Origin: Candidatus Elusimicrobium euhamitermitis
GTDB lineage: Bacteria; Elusimicrobiota; Elusimicrobia; Elusimicrobiales; Elusimicrobiaceae
Direction of reading: 5' to 3'
Assembly (NCBI GenBank): GCA_031254225.1
Contig: JAIRUU010000004.1
Location: 1 to 16,365 of the forward strand
Length of the DNA: 16,365 nucleotides
Each line of letters starts with the position of its first letter. Position 1 is the first letter of the stretch. This document shows positions 5,952 to 13,308 of the stretch, in pieces. The notes beneath the pieces were generated by a model that searched no databases, was not told the DNA's origin, and was given only the letters and a program-made list of their open reading frames with translations. Made by a program: the position numbers and the translations under genes.

Positions 5952-8900
5952 CGTTCGGAGGACGGAGTACTTTTTACGGCCTGCCCAATTTTGGCGCAAA
6001 GGCGCGCTTCTTTTTTGATAAATTTATAAAAAATTCGGTTAACGCGGTCTTTGTTTCGGCAAATGAAGAAGGGCTGGATTCTTTTGAAGCCGCTCTTGCG
6101 GCCTGGGCGGAAAACACTCCGTTTACCGCCGTGTATCTCGGCGGGGAAAGAAATTCTTTAATGCACGCGCTGCACAAAATTATTAACGCCAAAACGCCGC
6201 TCGCCGTTATGACCGCATATGATGTTTTAAATACTCCGCTGCCCGGCAAAAAAGATTTTTTAAACTCCGTAAAAACAATAAAACAAAACGATATTTTAAT
6301 GCGCGGCGCGCTTATTGATTTTCTTTCCGCCGCCGGATATTCGCGCGAAGAATTTACCGAGGCGCCCGGCCAGTTTGCGGTGCGCGGCAGCGTGACCGAT
6401 ATTTTTGTGCCAGGCTCCGCGCAGCCCGCGCGCATTTATTTTGCGGGCAATAAAATTGAGACTATAAGCTCCTTTGATATTGACACCCAAAACACAAAAG
6501 AGTACAAAGATTCCGTCACTATAATTCCGCTTTCGTTTAAAGAAACTCCGTCGGACATTTCCTCCTGGCTCGGCGGCGCGGAGTTTGTTTATGATAATCC
6601 GTCCAAAGATTTTGCCGCCGGAAACGGAAACGTGATAACGCCGCTGCCTTACGGCGCAAACTGCGGTCTTACGGCGAATATCGCTTTTAACGCAAACATG
6701 GATTTGCTTGCGCGCGAGATTAATTCTTTAAAAAACCGCGGTTACGATATAACAATTTTTGCGCTAAACCGCGGCGAGAGGGACAGGCTTGAAGAAATTT
6801 TTGCAAAACAAAATATTTTTGATTTAGTTAAATTTAAAACCGCGCCCATAACGCAGGGGTTTAGGGACGCGGAAAATAAAAAAGCGTATATCACGTCGTC
6901 GGAAATTTTAAACCGTAATTATCACGCAAGCGCGCTGCTTAAAAATTTTGAAATTGAAAGCGCCAAAAGAGTGAGGTTTAAAGATTTGTCCGCCGGAGAT
7001 TACATCGTGCATCAGGTGCACGGCATAGGAAAATACCTGGGGCTGAAAGTTTTTGACGAGGGCGCGGCGCCCACGGACTGCCTTGTCATAGAATACCGCA
7101 AAGGCAGCAAGCTTTTTGTGCCTATAGCTGATTTTGGCAAAGTGCAAAAATATATCGGCGTTAAAGGCAAAACGCCGCCGCTTTCAACGCTGGGCGGAGT
7201 TGCGTGGAAAGAAGTTAAACGCCGCGTTAAAGAAGCCGCGCAGCAGGACGCGCAGGAAATTCTTGCTCTGGAAGCCAAACGCGCTGCGGCGGGCGGAGCC
7301 GCCATGACGGGCGACGCGCATATTGAAAGCGAGTTTGCCGAATCTTTTCCGTTTACCGAAACGCCTGATCAGGCGCAGGCCGTGTCCGAAATTCTTGATG
7401 ATTTAAGCCGCCAAAAAACCATGGACCGCATGCTTGTGGGGGACGTGGGCTTTGGCAAAACGGAAGTCGCCATGCGCGCCGCGCTGCGCGTGGCGCTCAG
7501 CAATATGCAGGTGCTTGTGCTTGTTCCCACGACGATACTTGCCGCCCAGCACTTTAAAACTTTTACAAAACGTCTGGCCGCGTTTCCCGTAAGCGTTGAG
7601 ATGTTAAGCAGATTTCAGACGAAAGCGGAGCAAAAAGCCGCGGCGGAAAAAATTAAAACCGGCGCGGTTGAAATTGTAATAGGCACTCACCGGCTGCTGT
7701 CAAAAGATATTAATTTTAAAAACCTGGGCCTTGTGATTATTGACGAAGAACACCGCTTCGGCGTCAAGCAGAAAGAGAAAATAAAAGCTAAATGCGCCGG
7801 CGTGCACACGTTAATGCTTTCCGCCACGCCCATTCCGCGCACGTTAAACCAGGCTTTGTCTTCGCTGCGGGATTTGTCAATTATTGAAACTCCGCCGCAG
7901 GGAAGAATGCCGGTCAAGACAATAGTTTCGCCGTGGAATGACGAGCTCGCGGCCAACGCCATACGCCAGGAAATAGCGCGCGGCGGGCAGGTATATTTTG
8001 TTTACAACCGTGTGCAGAGCATGGAGTCCAGAAAAGCGCTTCTTGAAAAACTTGTGCCGGAGGCCAAAATCTGCATGGCGCACGGCCAGATGGAGGAGGA
8101 TTTATTGGAAGAAACGCTTTGGGGTTTTTATAATAACAAGTATGATATTCTTCTTGCTTCCACGATTATTGAAAGCGGTTTGGACATAAGCAACGCAAAC
8201 ACGCTTATCGTGGAGGCGGCGCAGGATTTCGGGCTTGCGCAGCTTTACCAGCTGCGCGGGCGCATAGGCCGCGGGGACAGAAAAGCGTACTGCTATTTAT
8301 TCCATCCTGACTGGCTTTTCCAAAAACCGAAGGAAAATAATTACGACGAGCTGCGGGCCTTTAAACTGCCGAAAGAAGAAAAAGACCCGACTGAGGACGC
8401 CAAAAAAAGACTTGGCGCGCTTATGGAAATGAACGAGCTTGGCAGCGGTTTTAAACTTGCTTTGCGCGACATGGAAATACGCGGCGCGGGCGAGTTATTG
8501 GGCACAAAACAGCACGGCTTTGCAAACGAGGTGGGCCTCAGTTTGTACTGCGACATGGTGGCCGCGGAAGTTAAAAAATTGAAAGGCGAGCCTGTTGAAA
8601 AAATTTACCGCTCCACGGTAAATATGCCGCTGCCGGCGTTTATCCCGCCGGAATATCTGCCGGACGATAACGAACGCCTGCGGTTTTATAAAGAGTTAAT
8701 TGCGAGCAACGCAGCGACGCAGCAAAAAATTTTGGATAAACTGGCAGACCTTTGCGGCCCGCTGCCGACGGAAGTAAAAAATCTCAGCCGCGCGGTTTTG
8801 ATTTCCAACAGGGCGGGCGCAGTCAAAGCGCGCCACATTGAAGCCACCCGGTTTTTTGCGGAATTTTATTTTACCAAAGACTTTAAAATGCCGGACGGCC

Positions 8901-9055
8901 TGGTCAGCGAGCTGCTTGTAAAATACGGCGGCAGACTGAAATTTCTGCCCTCGCCCAAAGGCGACGGCCTGCGTATTAATTTCCCGCAGAACGCCGCGGA
9001 TATTATAAAAGAAACGGAAGATATCTTAACGTTTTTTGAAACCAAAATTAAGTAG
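5891..9055 (+). CDS. mfd: Transcription-repair coupling factor Mfd (start uncertain, N-terminal region short)
   Basis: As read from GTG 5891 the protein is 1054 residues; E. coli Mfd has 1148. Family-like sequence begins only at about residue 28 (TFYGLPNFGAKARFF). A UvrB-like N-terminal module follows (to about 215). The RNA-polymerase-interacting (CarD-like) domain lies at about 365-425 (AGDYIVHQVHGIGKYLG). The SF2 translocase core has Walker A GFGKT with Lys523, DEEH at 618-621, SATPIPRT, and QLRGRIGRG motif VI. The TRCF C-terminal domain ends the protein. Mfd displaces RNA polymerase stalled at DNA lesions and recruits UvrA. No start codon with a Shine-Dalgarno exists: GTG 5891 and ATG 5900 both lie in the palindromic element, and no ATG, GTG or TTG precedes the conserved region otherwise. 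About 100 residues are missing before the polymerase-binding domain compared with E. coli. Confidence 0.93.
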   Translation: MYIMCSNPSPVFSPAEGRGKPFGGRSTFYGLPNFGAKARFFFDKFIKNSVNAVFVSANEEGLDSFEAALAAWAENTPFTAVYLGGERNSLMHALHKIINAKTPLAVMTAYDVLNTPLPGKKDFLNSVKTIKQNDILMRGALIDFLSAAGYSREEFTEAPGQFAVRGSVTDIFVPGSAQPARIYFAGNKIETISSFDIDTQNTKEYKDSVTIIPLSFKETPSDISSWLGGAEFVYDNPSKDFAAGNGNVITPLPYGANCGLTANIAFNANMDLLAREINSLKNRGYDITIFALNRGERDRLEEIFAKQNIFDLVKFKTAPITQGFRDAENKKAYITSSEILNRNYHASALLKNFEIESAKRVRFKDLSAGDYIVHQVHGIGKYLGLKVFDEGAAPTDCLVIEYRKGSKLFVPIADFGKVQKYIGVKGKTPPLSTLGGVAWKEVKRRVKEAAQQDAQEILALEAKRAAAGGAAMTGDAHIESEFAESFPFTETPDQAQAVSEILDDLSRQKTMDRMLVGDVGFGKTEVAMRAALRVALSNMQVLVLVPTTILAAQHFKTFTKRLAAFPVSVEMLSRFQTKAEQKAAAEKIKTGAVEIVIGTHRLLSKDINFKNLGLVIIDEEHRFGVKQKEKIKAKCAGVHTLMLSATPIPRTLNQALSSLRDLSIIETPPQGRMPVKTIVSPWNDELAANAIRQEIARGGQVYFVYNRVQSMESRKALLEKLVPEAKICMAHGQMEEDLLEETLWGFYNNKYDILLASTIIESGLDISNANTLIVEAAQDFGLAQLYQLRGRIGRGDRKAYCYLFHPDWLFQKPKENNYDELRAFKLPKEEKDPTEDAKKRLGALMEMNELGSGFKLALRDMEIRGAGELLGTKQHGFANEVGLSLYCDMVAAEVKKLKGEPVEKIYRSTVNMPLPAFIPPEYLPDDNERLRFYKELIASNAATQQKILDKLADLCGPLPTEVKNLSRAVLISNRAGAVKARHIEATRFFAEFYFTKDFKMPDGLVSELLVKYGGRLKFLPSPKGDGLRINFPQNAADIIKETEDILTFFETKIK

Positions 9056-9126
9056 CCCTGTCTTAATTATTTTGGATAAGAAAAAATTGTCCGGACTATA
9101 TACTTTCAGATGTAAACAGAATTTTA

Positions 9127-9132
9127 TATACT
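9127..9132 (+). promoter_or_regulatory. Candidate -10 hexamer (TATACT) for the first pilin gene, leaderless spacing
   Basis: TATACT ends 7 nt before the ATG at 9140, with no Shine-Dalgarno. An upstream near-copy, TATATACTTTCAGATG (9097-9112), resembles the TATATACTCTCTGATATG at 9125-9142, so the region may hold a duplicated -10. No convincing -35 box was found at normal spacing for either. Confidence 0.4.
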
Positions 9133-9139
9133 CTCTGAT

Positions 9140-9664
9140 ATGACGAAAACAATAAACGGATTTACGCTCATTGAACTGCTGGTTGTCGTTCTCATCATAG
9201 GTATTCTCGCCGCCGTCGCTCTGCCTATGTATAATAAAACAGTTGAAAAGAGCCGATTTTCGGAAGCATATGTCCTTGCTTCCGCGCTCGGGCGCGCGCA
9301 GGCCGGTTATATTCTGGCGACGGGAGCTCCGTCTCTGACGTTTGACAATTTGGACGTGGAAGTGCCTAACGCCACGGCAGTTTCCGGCGCGGGCGGTTTA
9401 GGGCACGGTACCGGCGGCGGTCTGCGCGGCAAAAATTTTGATTATGCTATTGATATCAATACCTCGGCTTTCTGGTACGGCGCGATAGGAGTTATAAGAA
9501 TGAGCGGGCCGTATAAATACTGCGGATTTGTTTATTCCAACGGGCAGATTTACTGCGTGCAGCTTGTTTCGCAAACCGCGGGCGTTAATTTCTGCAAGAG
9601 CGTTTTCGGCGGAATTTTGCAGCAGTCAAATTTGGCAGGCTGGGATATATACCAGATGAAATAA
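9140..9664 (+). CDS. Type IV pilin-like protein (prepilin with N-terminal methylation site), copy 1
   Basis: The 174-residue protein starts MTKTING then FTLIELLVVVLIIGILAAVALP, the classical type III signal. Prepilin peptidase would cut after Gly7, leaving N-methylated Phe and the key Glu at mature position 5. The hydrophobic helix continues into VEKSRFSEAYVLASALGRAQ, which is typical of pilins or type II secretion pseudopilins. The C-terminal half is Gly-rich (GAGGLGHGTGGGLRGKNFDYAID) and has three cysteines (in KYCGF, IYCVQ, NFCKS), two of which could form the usual disulfide. No assembly genes (ATPase, platform protein, secretin) are nearby, so it is an orphan. It stops 3 nt before the convergent msrA. 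Whether it is a major pilin, minor pilin or pseudopilin cannot be told. Confidence 0.88.
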   Translation: MTKTINGFTLIELLVVVLIIGILAAVALPMYNKTVEKSRFSEAYVLASALGRAQAGYILATGAPSLTFDNLDVEVPNATAVSGAGGLGHGTGGGLRGKNFDYAIDINTSAFWYGAIGVIRMSGPYKYCGFVYSNGQIYCVQLVSQTAGVNFCKSVFGGILQQSNLAGWDIYQMK

Positions 9665-9667
9665 AGA

Positions 9668-10309
9668 TTAAGCAGTTTTTTTATACTTATCAGCCTTGCT
9701 TAAATCTATGTGGCAGTACCCGTTGGGATTTTTTTGCAGATATTTCTGATGATAATTTTCCGCCGGATAAAAGTTGTCAATCGGTTTTAATTCCACGACA
9801 ATCGGCGCTTTGTAATTCGGCGCAAGCTCGTCAAAAACTTTTTGTATTCTTTCTTTGTCTTTTTCGTCCGTGTAATAAACGCCGGTCCTGTACTGGGCGC
9901 CGGCATCGCCGCCCTGTTTGTTTATTGACGCGGGGTCAATAATCTCAAAAAATATTTTTATCAGTTGTTCAAGCGTAATTTCTTTTGGGTTATACTGCAC
10001 GTAAACCGCTTCCGCGTGGCCGGTGTTCTCGTATTTGACCTGTTCGTACGTCGGGTTTTTTGTATTTCCGTTTGCGTAGCCGACCTGCGTATTTTTTACG
10101 CCCGGTATTTTGTCCAGAAAAGCCTCCACGCCCCAAAAACAGCCGCCGGCAAGATAAACGCTGTCGTAATTAAAATTTACTTTCATAATTTTAGGAAACT
10201 CCTTTTTTTTGGCTTCCTCGCGCGCGGCGAGTTTTTTAACCTGTACATGGGTAAAAATTACCAGGAAAATCAAACCGAAACCCAACGCTATAAATAAAAT
10301 TCTTTTCAT
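9668..10309 (-). CDS. msrA: Peptide-methionine (S)-S-oxide reductase MsrA, membrane-anchored
   Basis: The 213-residue protein has the MsrA signature GGCFWGVEAF with catalytic Cys57, plus GYANGNTKNPTYEQV, TGHAEAV, and DPASINKQGGDAGAQYRTGVYY, all family hallmarks. A second cysteine near the end (Cys199 in GYCHI) could be the resolving residue. It reduces the S-epimer of methionine sulfoxide in damaged proteins using thioredoxin-type donors. Unlike cytoplasmic MsrA, it begins with a hydrophobic segment (residues about 4-20, ILFIALGFGLIFLVIF) and a Lys/Glu-rich spacer, so it is probably anchored in the membrane with the catalytic domain outside the cytoplasm. No MsrB domain is fused or adjacent. 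A perfect TATAAT lies 6 nt upstream of the ATG and no Shine-Dalgarno is present. Confidence 0.95.
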   Translation of the reverse strand: MKRILFIALGFGLIFLVIFTHVQVKKLAAREEAKKKEFPKIMKVNFNYDSVYLAGGCFWGVEAFLDKIPGVKNTQVGYANGNTKNPTYEQVKYENTGHAEAVYVQYNPKEITLEQLIKIFFEIIDPASINKQGGDAGAQYRTGVYYTDEKDKERIQKVFDELAPNYKAPIVVELKPIDNFYPAENYHQKYLQKNPNGYCHIDLSKADKYKKTA

Positions 10310-10315
10310 GTTCTA

Positions 10316-10321
10316 ATTATA
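10316..10321 (-). promoter_or_regulatory. Candidate -10 box (TATAAT) for msrA, leaderless spacing
   Basis: Reading the minus strand, a consensus TATAAT ends 6 nt before the msrA ATG, so transcription would begin at or next to the start codon. No Shine-Dalgarno is present. The surrounding sequence is very AT-rich and the -35 region is not recognisable. Confidence 0.45.
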
Positions 10322-10372
10322 ATAAAAAATAGATATTGATAAAAAGGTATATAAATATAAAAAGAATGATAA

Positions 10373-10516
10373 CTTCCCCTTTTAGGGGAAGTCCCCGAAG
10401 GGGGTAGGGGTAAATGTACACAAATATGTGTCTGTAAGACTTTTGTGTAAGAGGTAATATCAAACGGCGTTTGATAACATCCATTTACCCCTTTCCCCCT
10501 AAAAGGGGGAATTAGT
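10373..10516. repeat. Intergenic palindromic element with C/G-rich inverted arms (copy 2)
   Basis: The outer arms are themselves palindromes: TTCCCCTTTTAGGGGAA (10374-10390) and TTCCCCC...GGGGGAA (10493-10511), inverted copies of one another. Inside them AGGGGTAAATG (10406-10416) pairs perfectly with CATTTACCCCT (10482-10492). The left arm has an extra segment (about 10391-10405). The core holds the 16-bp motif AATGTACACAAATATG (10413-10428), shared exactly with the element before mfd, and an 8-bp hairpin TATCAAAC (10458-10465) / GTTTGATA (10469-10476). No coding potential is seen. It occupies most of the gene-free stretch 10310-10587 between two minus-strand genes. Confidence 0.8.
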
Positions 10517-10545
10517 CGCAGCGTGTTTGTTGTTTTAGCATTATC

Positions 10546-10580
10546 AAAAAATATCCTCCGTGGACGGAGGATATTTTTTT
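10546..10580 (-). terminator. Strong rho-independent terminator after the YtxH/zinc-ribbon mini-operon
   Basis: ATATCCTCCG (10551-10560) and CGGAGGATAT (10565-10574) form a perfect stem with a 4-nt loop. It is flanked by six A on the left and seven T on the right, so it could terminate in either direction. On the minus strand it lies about 8 nt after the stop of the zinc-ribbon gene, the expected position for that transcript. There is no + strand gene immediately upstream that would need it. Confidence 0.85.
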
Positions 10581-10587
10581 GTTAGTC

Positions 10588-10689
10588 TTAATGTTTATGC
10601 TTTTTGCCTTTTTTAATGCAGGCCGGGCACGCTTTCTGCCCCTTTTCCACGGGCGCACCGCAGAAATCACAGAATGTCATAGCCTCCAT
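10588..10689 (-). CDS. Zinc-ribbon microprotein, 33 residues
   Basis: A short minus-strand frame encodes MEAMTFCDFC then GAPVEKGQKACPAC and a basic, His-containing tail ending KKHKH. Two CxxC knuckles (Cys7/Cys10 and Cys21/Cys24), 10 residues apart, are the pattern of a treble-clef or zinc-ribbon metal site. It lies 18 nt downstream of the YtxH-type gene on the same strand and ends about 8 nt before a strong terminator, the layout of a real second cistron. The start may be Met1 (weak GGGGG upstream) or Met4, which has GGAGG only 2 nt upstream, closer than usual; 30 or 33 residues result. The function is unknown; a metal-binding or protein/nucleic-acid contact role is only an inference from the motif. 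Confidence 0.72.
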   Translation of the reverse strand: MEAMTFCDFCGAPVEKGQKACPACIKKGKKHKH

Positions 10690-10707
10690 ATTTACCCCCG
10701 ATACTTA

Positions 10708-10989
10708 TTAATTCCCCTCGTTGTCAAGAACGGCGTCCGCTATTTCTTCTTTTACTTTGCTTAATTTTTTGCCGAGCTCTTTTTTCTTTTTGGCGAGTTT
10801 TTTTTCAATCTGTTCTTTCATCGCCTCAAGGTTTTCTTTTTTGTCGGCCCACGTATCTTCGGCCCATTCTTTAAGTTTTTCCCTGGTATCTTCGCCTTTT
10901 TCGGGCGCGAGCAGAATTCCCGCCGCCGCGCCGATAATGCCGCCTATTATAAACGCCCCGAGCGTGCTGAAACCGTCTTTGTATGACAT
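10708..10989 (-). CDS. YtxH domain-containing small membrane-associated protein
   Basis: The 93-residue protein has one short Gly/Ala-rich hydrophobic segment (residues about 9-29, LGAFIIGGIIGAAAGILLAP) followed directly by EKGEDTREKLKEW. This is the YtxH-family arrangement (glycine-rich membrane segment, 'APxxG...R', then a charged helix). The rest is a highly charged Lys/Glu coiled-coil-like helix (about 35-85). Family members are annotated as general-stress-type proteins, but the molecular role is not established. A textbook Shine-Dalgarno, AGGAGGG, lies 7 nt upstream of the ATG (minus strand, 10997-11003), which fixes the start. It is transcribed divergently from the Nfn-type operon and appears co-transcribed with the zinc-ribbon microprotein downstream. 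Confidence 0.82.
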   Translation of the reverse strand: MSYKDGFSTLGAFIIGGIIGAAAGILLAPEKGEDTREKLKEWAEDTWADKKENLEAMKEQIEKKLAKKKKELGKKLSKVKEEIADAVLDNEGN

Positions 10990-11006
10990 ATCGTTACCCT
11001 CCTGTT

Positions 11007-11035
11007 TTGTATAATTATATTATACATATTATAAT
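11007..11035 (+). promoter_or_regulatory. Sigma70-like promoter for the gltA/nfn operon
   Basis: TTGTAT (11007-11012) and a consensus TATAAT (11030-11035) are separated by 17 bp. The predicted start lies near 11042, leaving a leader of about 25 nt that contains the AAAGAGG Shine-Dalgarno. This is the only well-formed two-box promoter I see in the window. Confidence 0.55.
11014..11024 (-). promoter_or_regulatory. Divergent -10 region for the YtxH mini-operon
   Basis: The minus strand carries two overlapping TATAAT hexamers (11019-11024 and 11014-11019), 24-30 nt upstream of the YtxH ATG, with the Shine-Dalgarno between. The nearest -35-like TTGATA (11040-11045) is at sub-optimal spacing (15 or 20 bp). 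It overlaps the + strand promoter, so the two directions may compete for polymerase. Confidence 0.35.
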
Positions 11036-11066
11036 AATTTATCAATTTTTTTAAAGAGGTTATTTT

Positions 11067-12467
11067 ATGCCAAACCCTTCTCTGCCGCGGCAGCAGGGCG
11101 CCCGCCAAAACCCGAAGGACAGGATAAAAAATTTTGACCCCGTCGTCGTCGGATTTGACGAGAAAACCGCGCTTCTTGAAGCGCAGCGCTGCCTTAACTG
11201 CAAAAACGCGCGCTGCAGCGCCGCCTGTCCGGTAAACGTCAGAATCCCGCAGTTTATTGAAGCTCTGCTAAAAGGCGACGTCGGCGCAGCCGCGACGGAA
11301 ATTATGAAGACCAGCCTTTTGCCCGCCGTGTGCGGCCGCGTCTGCCCGCAGGAAAACCATTGCGAGGGCGCGTGCATACTTAACGGAAGATTTAAGCCGG
11401 TGGCAGTCGGCCTGCTGGAAAGATATACGGCGGATACCGCGAGAAACACTGGAGTTTTAAGACCCCCTGTAGCGGGAAAATCCACCGGCAAAAGGGCGGC
11501 GTGCGTGGGCAGCGGGCCGTCGTCGCTTTCGGCCGCGGCGGAGCTTAGGAGATTGGGCCACGACGTTGTCGTCTACGAAGCGCTGCATGATTTTGGCGGC
11601 GTGCTGCGTTACGGCATTCCCGCTTTCCGCCTTCCGCGCGAAATTATTGAAAAAGAAATTCAGACGGTTAAAGACATGGGCGTAATTTTTGAAAGCAGCG
11701 TGATTGTCGGCAATACCATAACTGTTGAGGAACTGCTCAAAGATTTTGACGCCGTTTACATAGGCAGCGGCGCCGGACTTCCGACTATGGCGGGCGTGCC
11801 CGGGGAAAATCTGGTAGGCGTTTACAGCGCTAATGAATTTTTGACAAGAATAAATTTAATGCAGGCTTATAAATTCCCGAATGTTGACACTCCGGTAGGC
11901 ATAGGCAAAAAGGTGGTTGTTCTGGGCGGCGGGAACAGCGCTATGGACGCCGCGCGCTGCGCCATGCGCCTCGGGCCCGAAAGCGTGACGATAGTCTATC
12001 GCCGAGGGCGGGAAGAAATGCCCGCAAGAGAAGAAGAAATTGAAAACGCTGTGGAAGAGGGCGTTAAGTTTGAATTCCTTACAGTCCAAAAAGAAATCCT
12101 TGGCAATGAAAACGGCCGCGTGCGCGCTATAAAATGCGCGCGCAATAAATTAGGCGAGCCGGACGCCAAAGGCCGCCGCGTTCCCGTTCCTATAGAAAAT
12201 TCCAATTTTATTATTGAGGCCGACACTATTATAGTAGCCATAGGCCAAAAACCAAACCCGGTTATCCCGCGCAAAACGCCGGAACTTAAAACAAGTGCAA
12301 CGGGCGTGCTGGTTGCCAAAGAAGGCGGCGAGACGACGATGAAAGGCGTTTTTGCCGGCGGGGATATTATAAGGAGCGGGGCAACGGTGCTCATGGCCAT
12401 GAAAGACGGCATTACGGCCGCCGGCAAAATTGACGAGTATTTGCGGGGGCAAAATGACAAAAAATGA
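11067..12467 (+). CDS. gltA: GltA/NfnB-type NADPH oxidoreductase (homotetrameric glutamate synthase small-subunit family)
   Basis: The 466-residue protein has an N-terminal [4Fe-4S] region with two cysteine sets, Cys42/45/50/54 and Cys89/93/99/103. An FAD-binding fold follows (CVGSGPSSLSAAAELRRLGH, from about residue 146), then an NADPH-binding fold (VVVLGGGNSAMDAARCA). The C-terminal GVFAGGDIIRSGATVLMAMKDG closes the FAD site. Such proteins are annotated as glutamate synthase (NADPH) small subunit, but no large glutamate synthase subunit is present. The next gene is the PyrK-like NfnA type, and the lengths (466 and 284) match NfnB/NfnA. The more likely role is therefore electron-bifurcating NADH-dependent reduced ferredoxin:NADP+ oxidoreductase, or the related sulfide dehydrogenase SudAB. 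AAAGAGG ends 7 nt before the ATG. Confidence 0.92.
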   Translation: MPNPSLPRQQGARQNPKDRIKNFDPVVVGFDEKTALLEAQRCLNCKNARCSAACPVNVRIPQFIEALLKGDVGAAATEIMKTSLLPAVCGRVCPQENHCEGACILNGRFKPVAVGLLERYTADTARNTGVLRPPVAGKSTGKRAACVGSGPSSLSAAAELRRLGHDVVVYEALHDFGGVLRYGIPAFRLPREIIEKEIQTVKDMGVIFESSVIVGNTITVEELLKDFDAVYIGSGAGLPTMAGVPGENLVGVYSANEFLTRINLMQAYKFPNVDTPVGIGKKVVVLGGGNSAMDAARCAMRLGPESVTIVYRRGREEMPAREEEIENAVEEGVKFEFLTVQKEILGNENGRVRAIKCARNKLGEPDAKGRRVPVPIENSNFIIEADTIIVAIGQKPNPVIPRKTPELKTSATGVLVAKEGGETTMKGVFAGGDIIRSGATVLMAMKDGITAAGKIDEYLRGQNDKK

Positions 12468-13308
12468 AATTGTGACAAAAATAAATTTGTCCAAAGATAT
12501 CGCGCGTTTTGATATTTTTGCGCCGCTTATAGCGCGCAAAGCCCGCGCCGGCCAGTTTGTAATTTTAAAAGCAAACGCCGCCGGAGAGCGCGTGCCAGTA
12601 ACGCTTGTTGACTGGGACGAAAAGCGTGGAACAATCACCGTCATCATACAGGCGATAGGCAAATCCACCGTGATGTTTAATGATAAGAAACAGGGGGAAA
12701 TTTTTGAAGCCGTTGCCGGCCCGCTCGGCGCGCCGGTGGAAATTAAGAAATACGGCACAGTCGCGGTTGTCGGCGGCGGGGTGGGCATTGCGGAAGTTTA
12801 TCCCATAGCCAAAGCTTTGAAAAGCGCGGGCAACAAAGTAATTTCTATCCTCGGCGCGCGGACTAAAGATTTGCTTATACTTGAGCAAGAAATGCGGCAG
12901 ATTTCGGATATTACCGTGTGTACGACTGACGACGGGTCTTACGGCCAAAAAGGTCTGGTAACGGACGCTTTGCAAAAGTTACGCGACGGCGGGGAAAAAA
13001 TTGACGCCGGTTTTGTGATAGGGCCCGTGCCCATGATGAAATTTTGCTGCAGGCTTATGCAAAAGCTGGGCATAAAATCATACGCCAGTTTAAACCCTAT
13101 TATTTTAGACGGCACGGGCATGTGCGGCTGCTGCCGCGTGAGCGTGGGCGGTAAAATAAAATTCGCGTGCGTTGACGGCCCGATGTTTGAGGGAGACTTG
13201 GTTGATTTTGACGAACTCTCCCGCCGCACGGGCGAATATAAAAAAGAGGAAGCCGCCTGCCTGTTAAAATACCGTGAAAGCCACGTCTGTAAAGTGGGGC
13301 TGCATTAA
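12454..13308 (+). CDS. NfnA / SudB-like FAD/NAD-binding ferredoxin-NADP reductase subunit with [2Fe-2S] cluster
   Basis: The 284-residue protein belongs to the ferredoxin-reductase/PyrK family. RVPVT (46-50) is the flavin-binding motif and VVGGGVGIAEVYPIAKAL (from 105) the nucleotide-binding loop. A C-terminal [2Fe-2S] region has Cys224, Cys226, Cys227 and Cys239 (GMCGCCRV...KFACVDGP). The ATG at 12454 lies inside the end of gltA (14-nt overlap) with GGGGG 5 nt upstream; an in-frame TTG at 12430 is less likely. Tight overlap and family knowledge make it the partner of the preceding NfnB-like flavoprotein, coupling NADH and reduced ferredoxin to NADP+ reduction in the cytoplasm. A dihydroorotate dehydrogenase electron-transfer subunit is unlikely because no pyrD is nearby. 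Confidence 0.88.
   Translation: MTKNEIVTKINLSKDIARFDIFAPLIARKARAGQFVILKANAAGERVPVTLVDWDEKRGTITVIIQAIGKSTVMFNDKKQGEIFEAVAGPLGAPVEIKKYGTVAVVGGGVGIAEVYPIAKALKSAGNKVISILGARTKDLLILEQEMRQISDITVCTTDDGSYGQKGLVTDALQKLRDGGEKIDAGFVIGPVPMMKFCCRLMQKLGIKSYASLNPIILDGTGMCGCCRVSVGGKIKFACVDGPMFEGDLVDFDELSRRTGEYKKEEAACLLKYRESHVCKVGLH

Noticed and set aside
5814..6029. 71-codon + strand frame across the second palindromic element and the mfd start
   Set aside because: Its product is Arg-rich and repeat-derived; the mfd frame accounts for the downstream part.
9056..9139. Terminator after mfd
   Set aside because: Only a small GTCCGGAC palindrome (9089-9096) is present, without a stem of useful length or a T run.
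10579..10764. 61-codon + strand frame
   Set aside because: Antisense to the zinc-ribbon and YtxH genes, which have CxxC motifs, a strong Shine-Dalgarno and a terminator supporting the minus strand.
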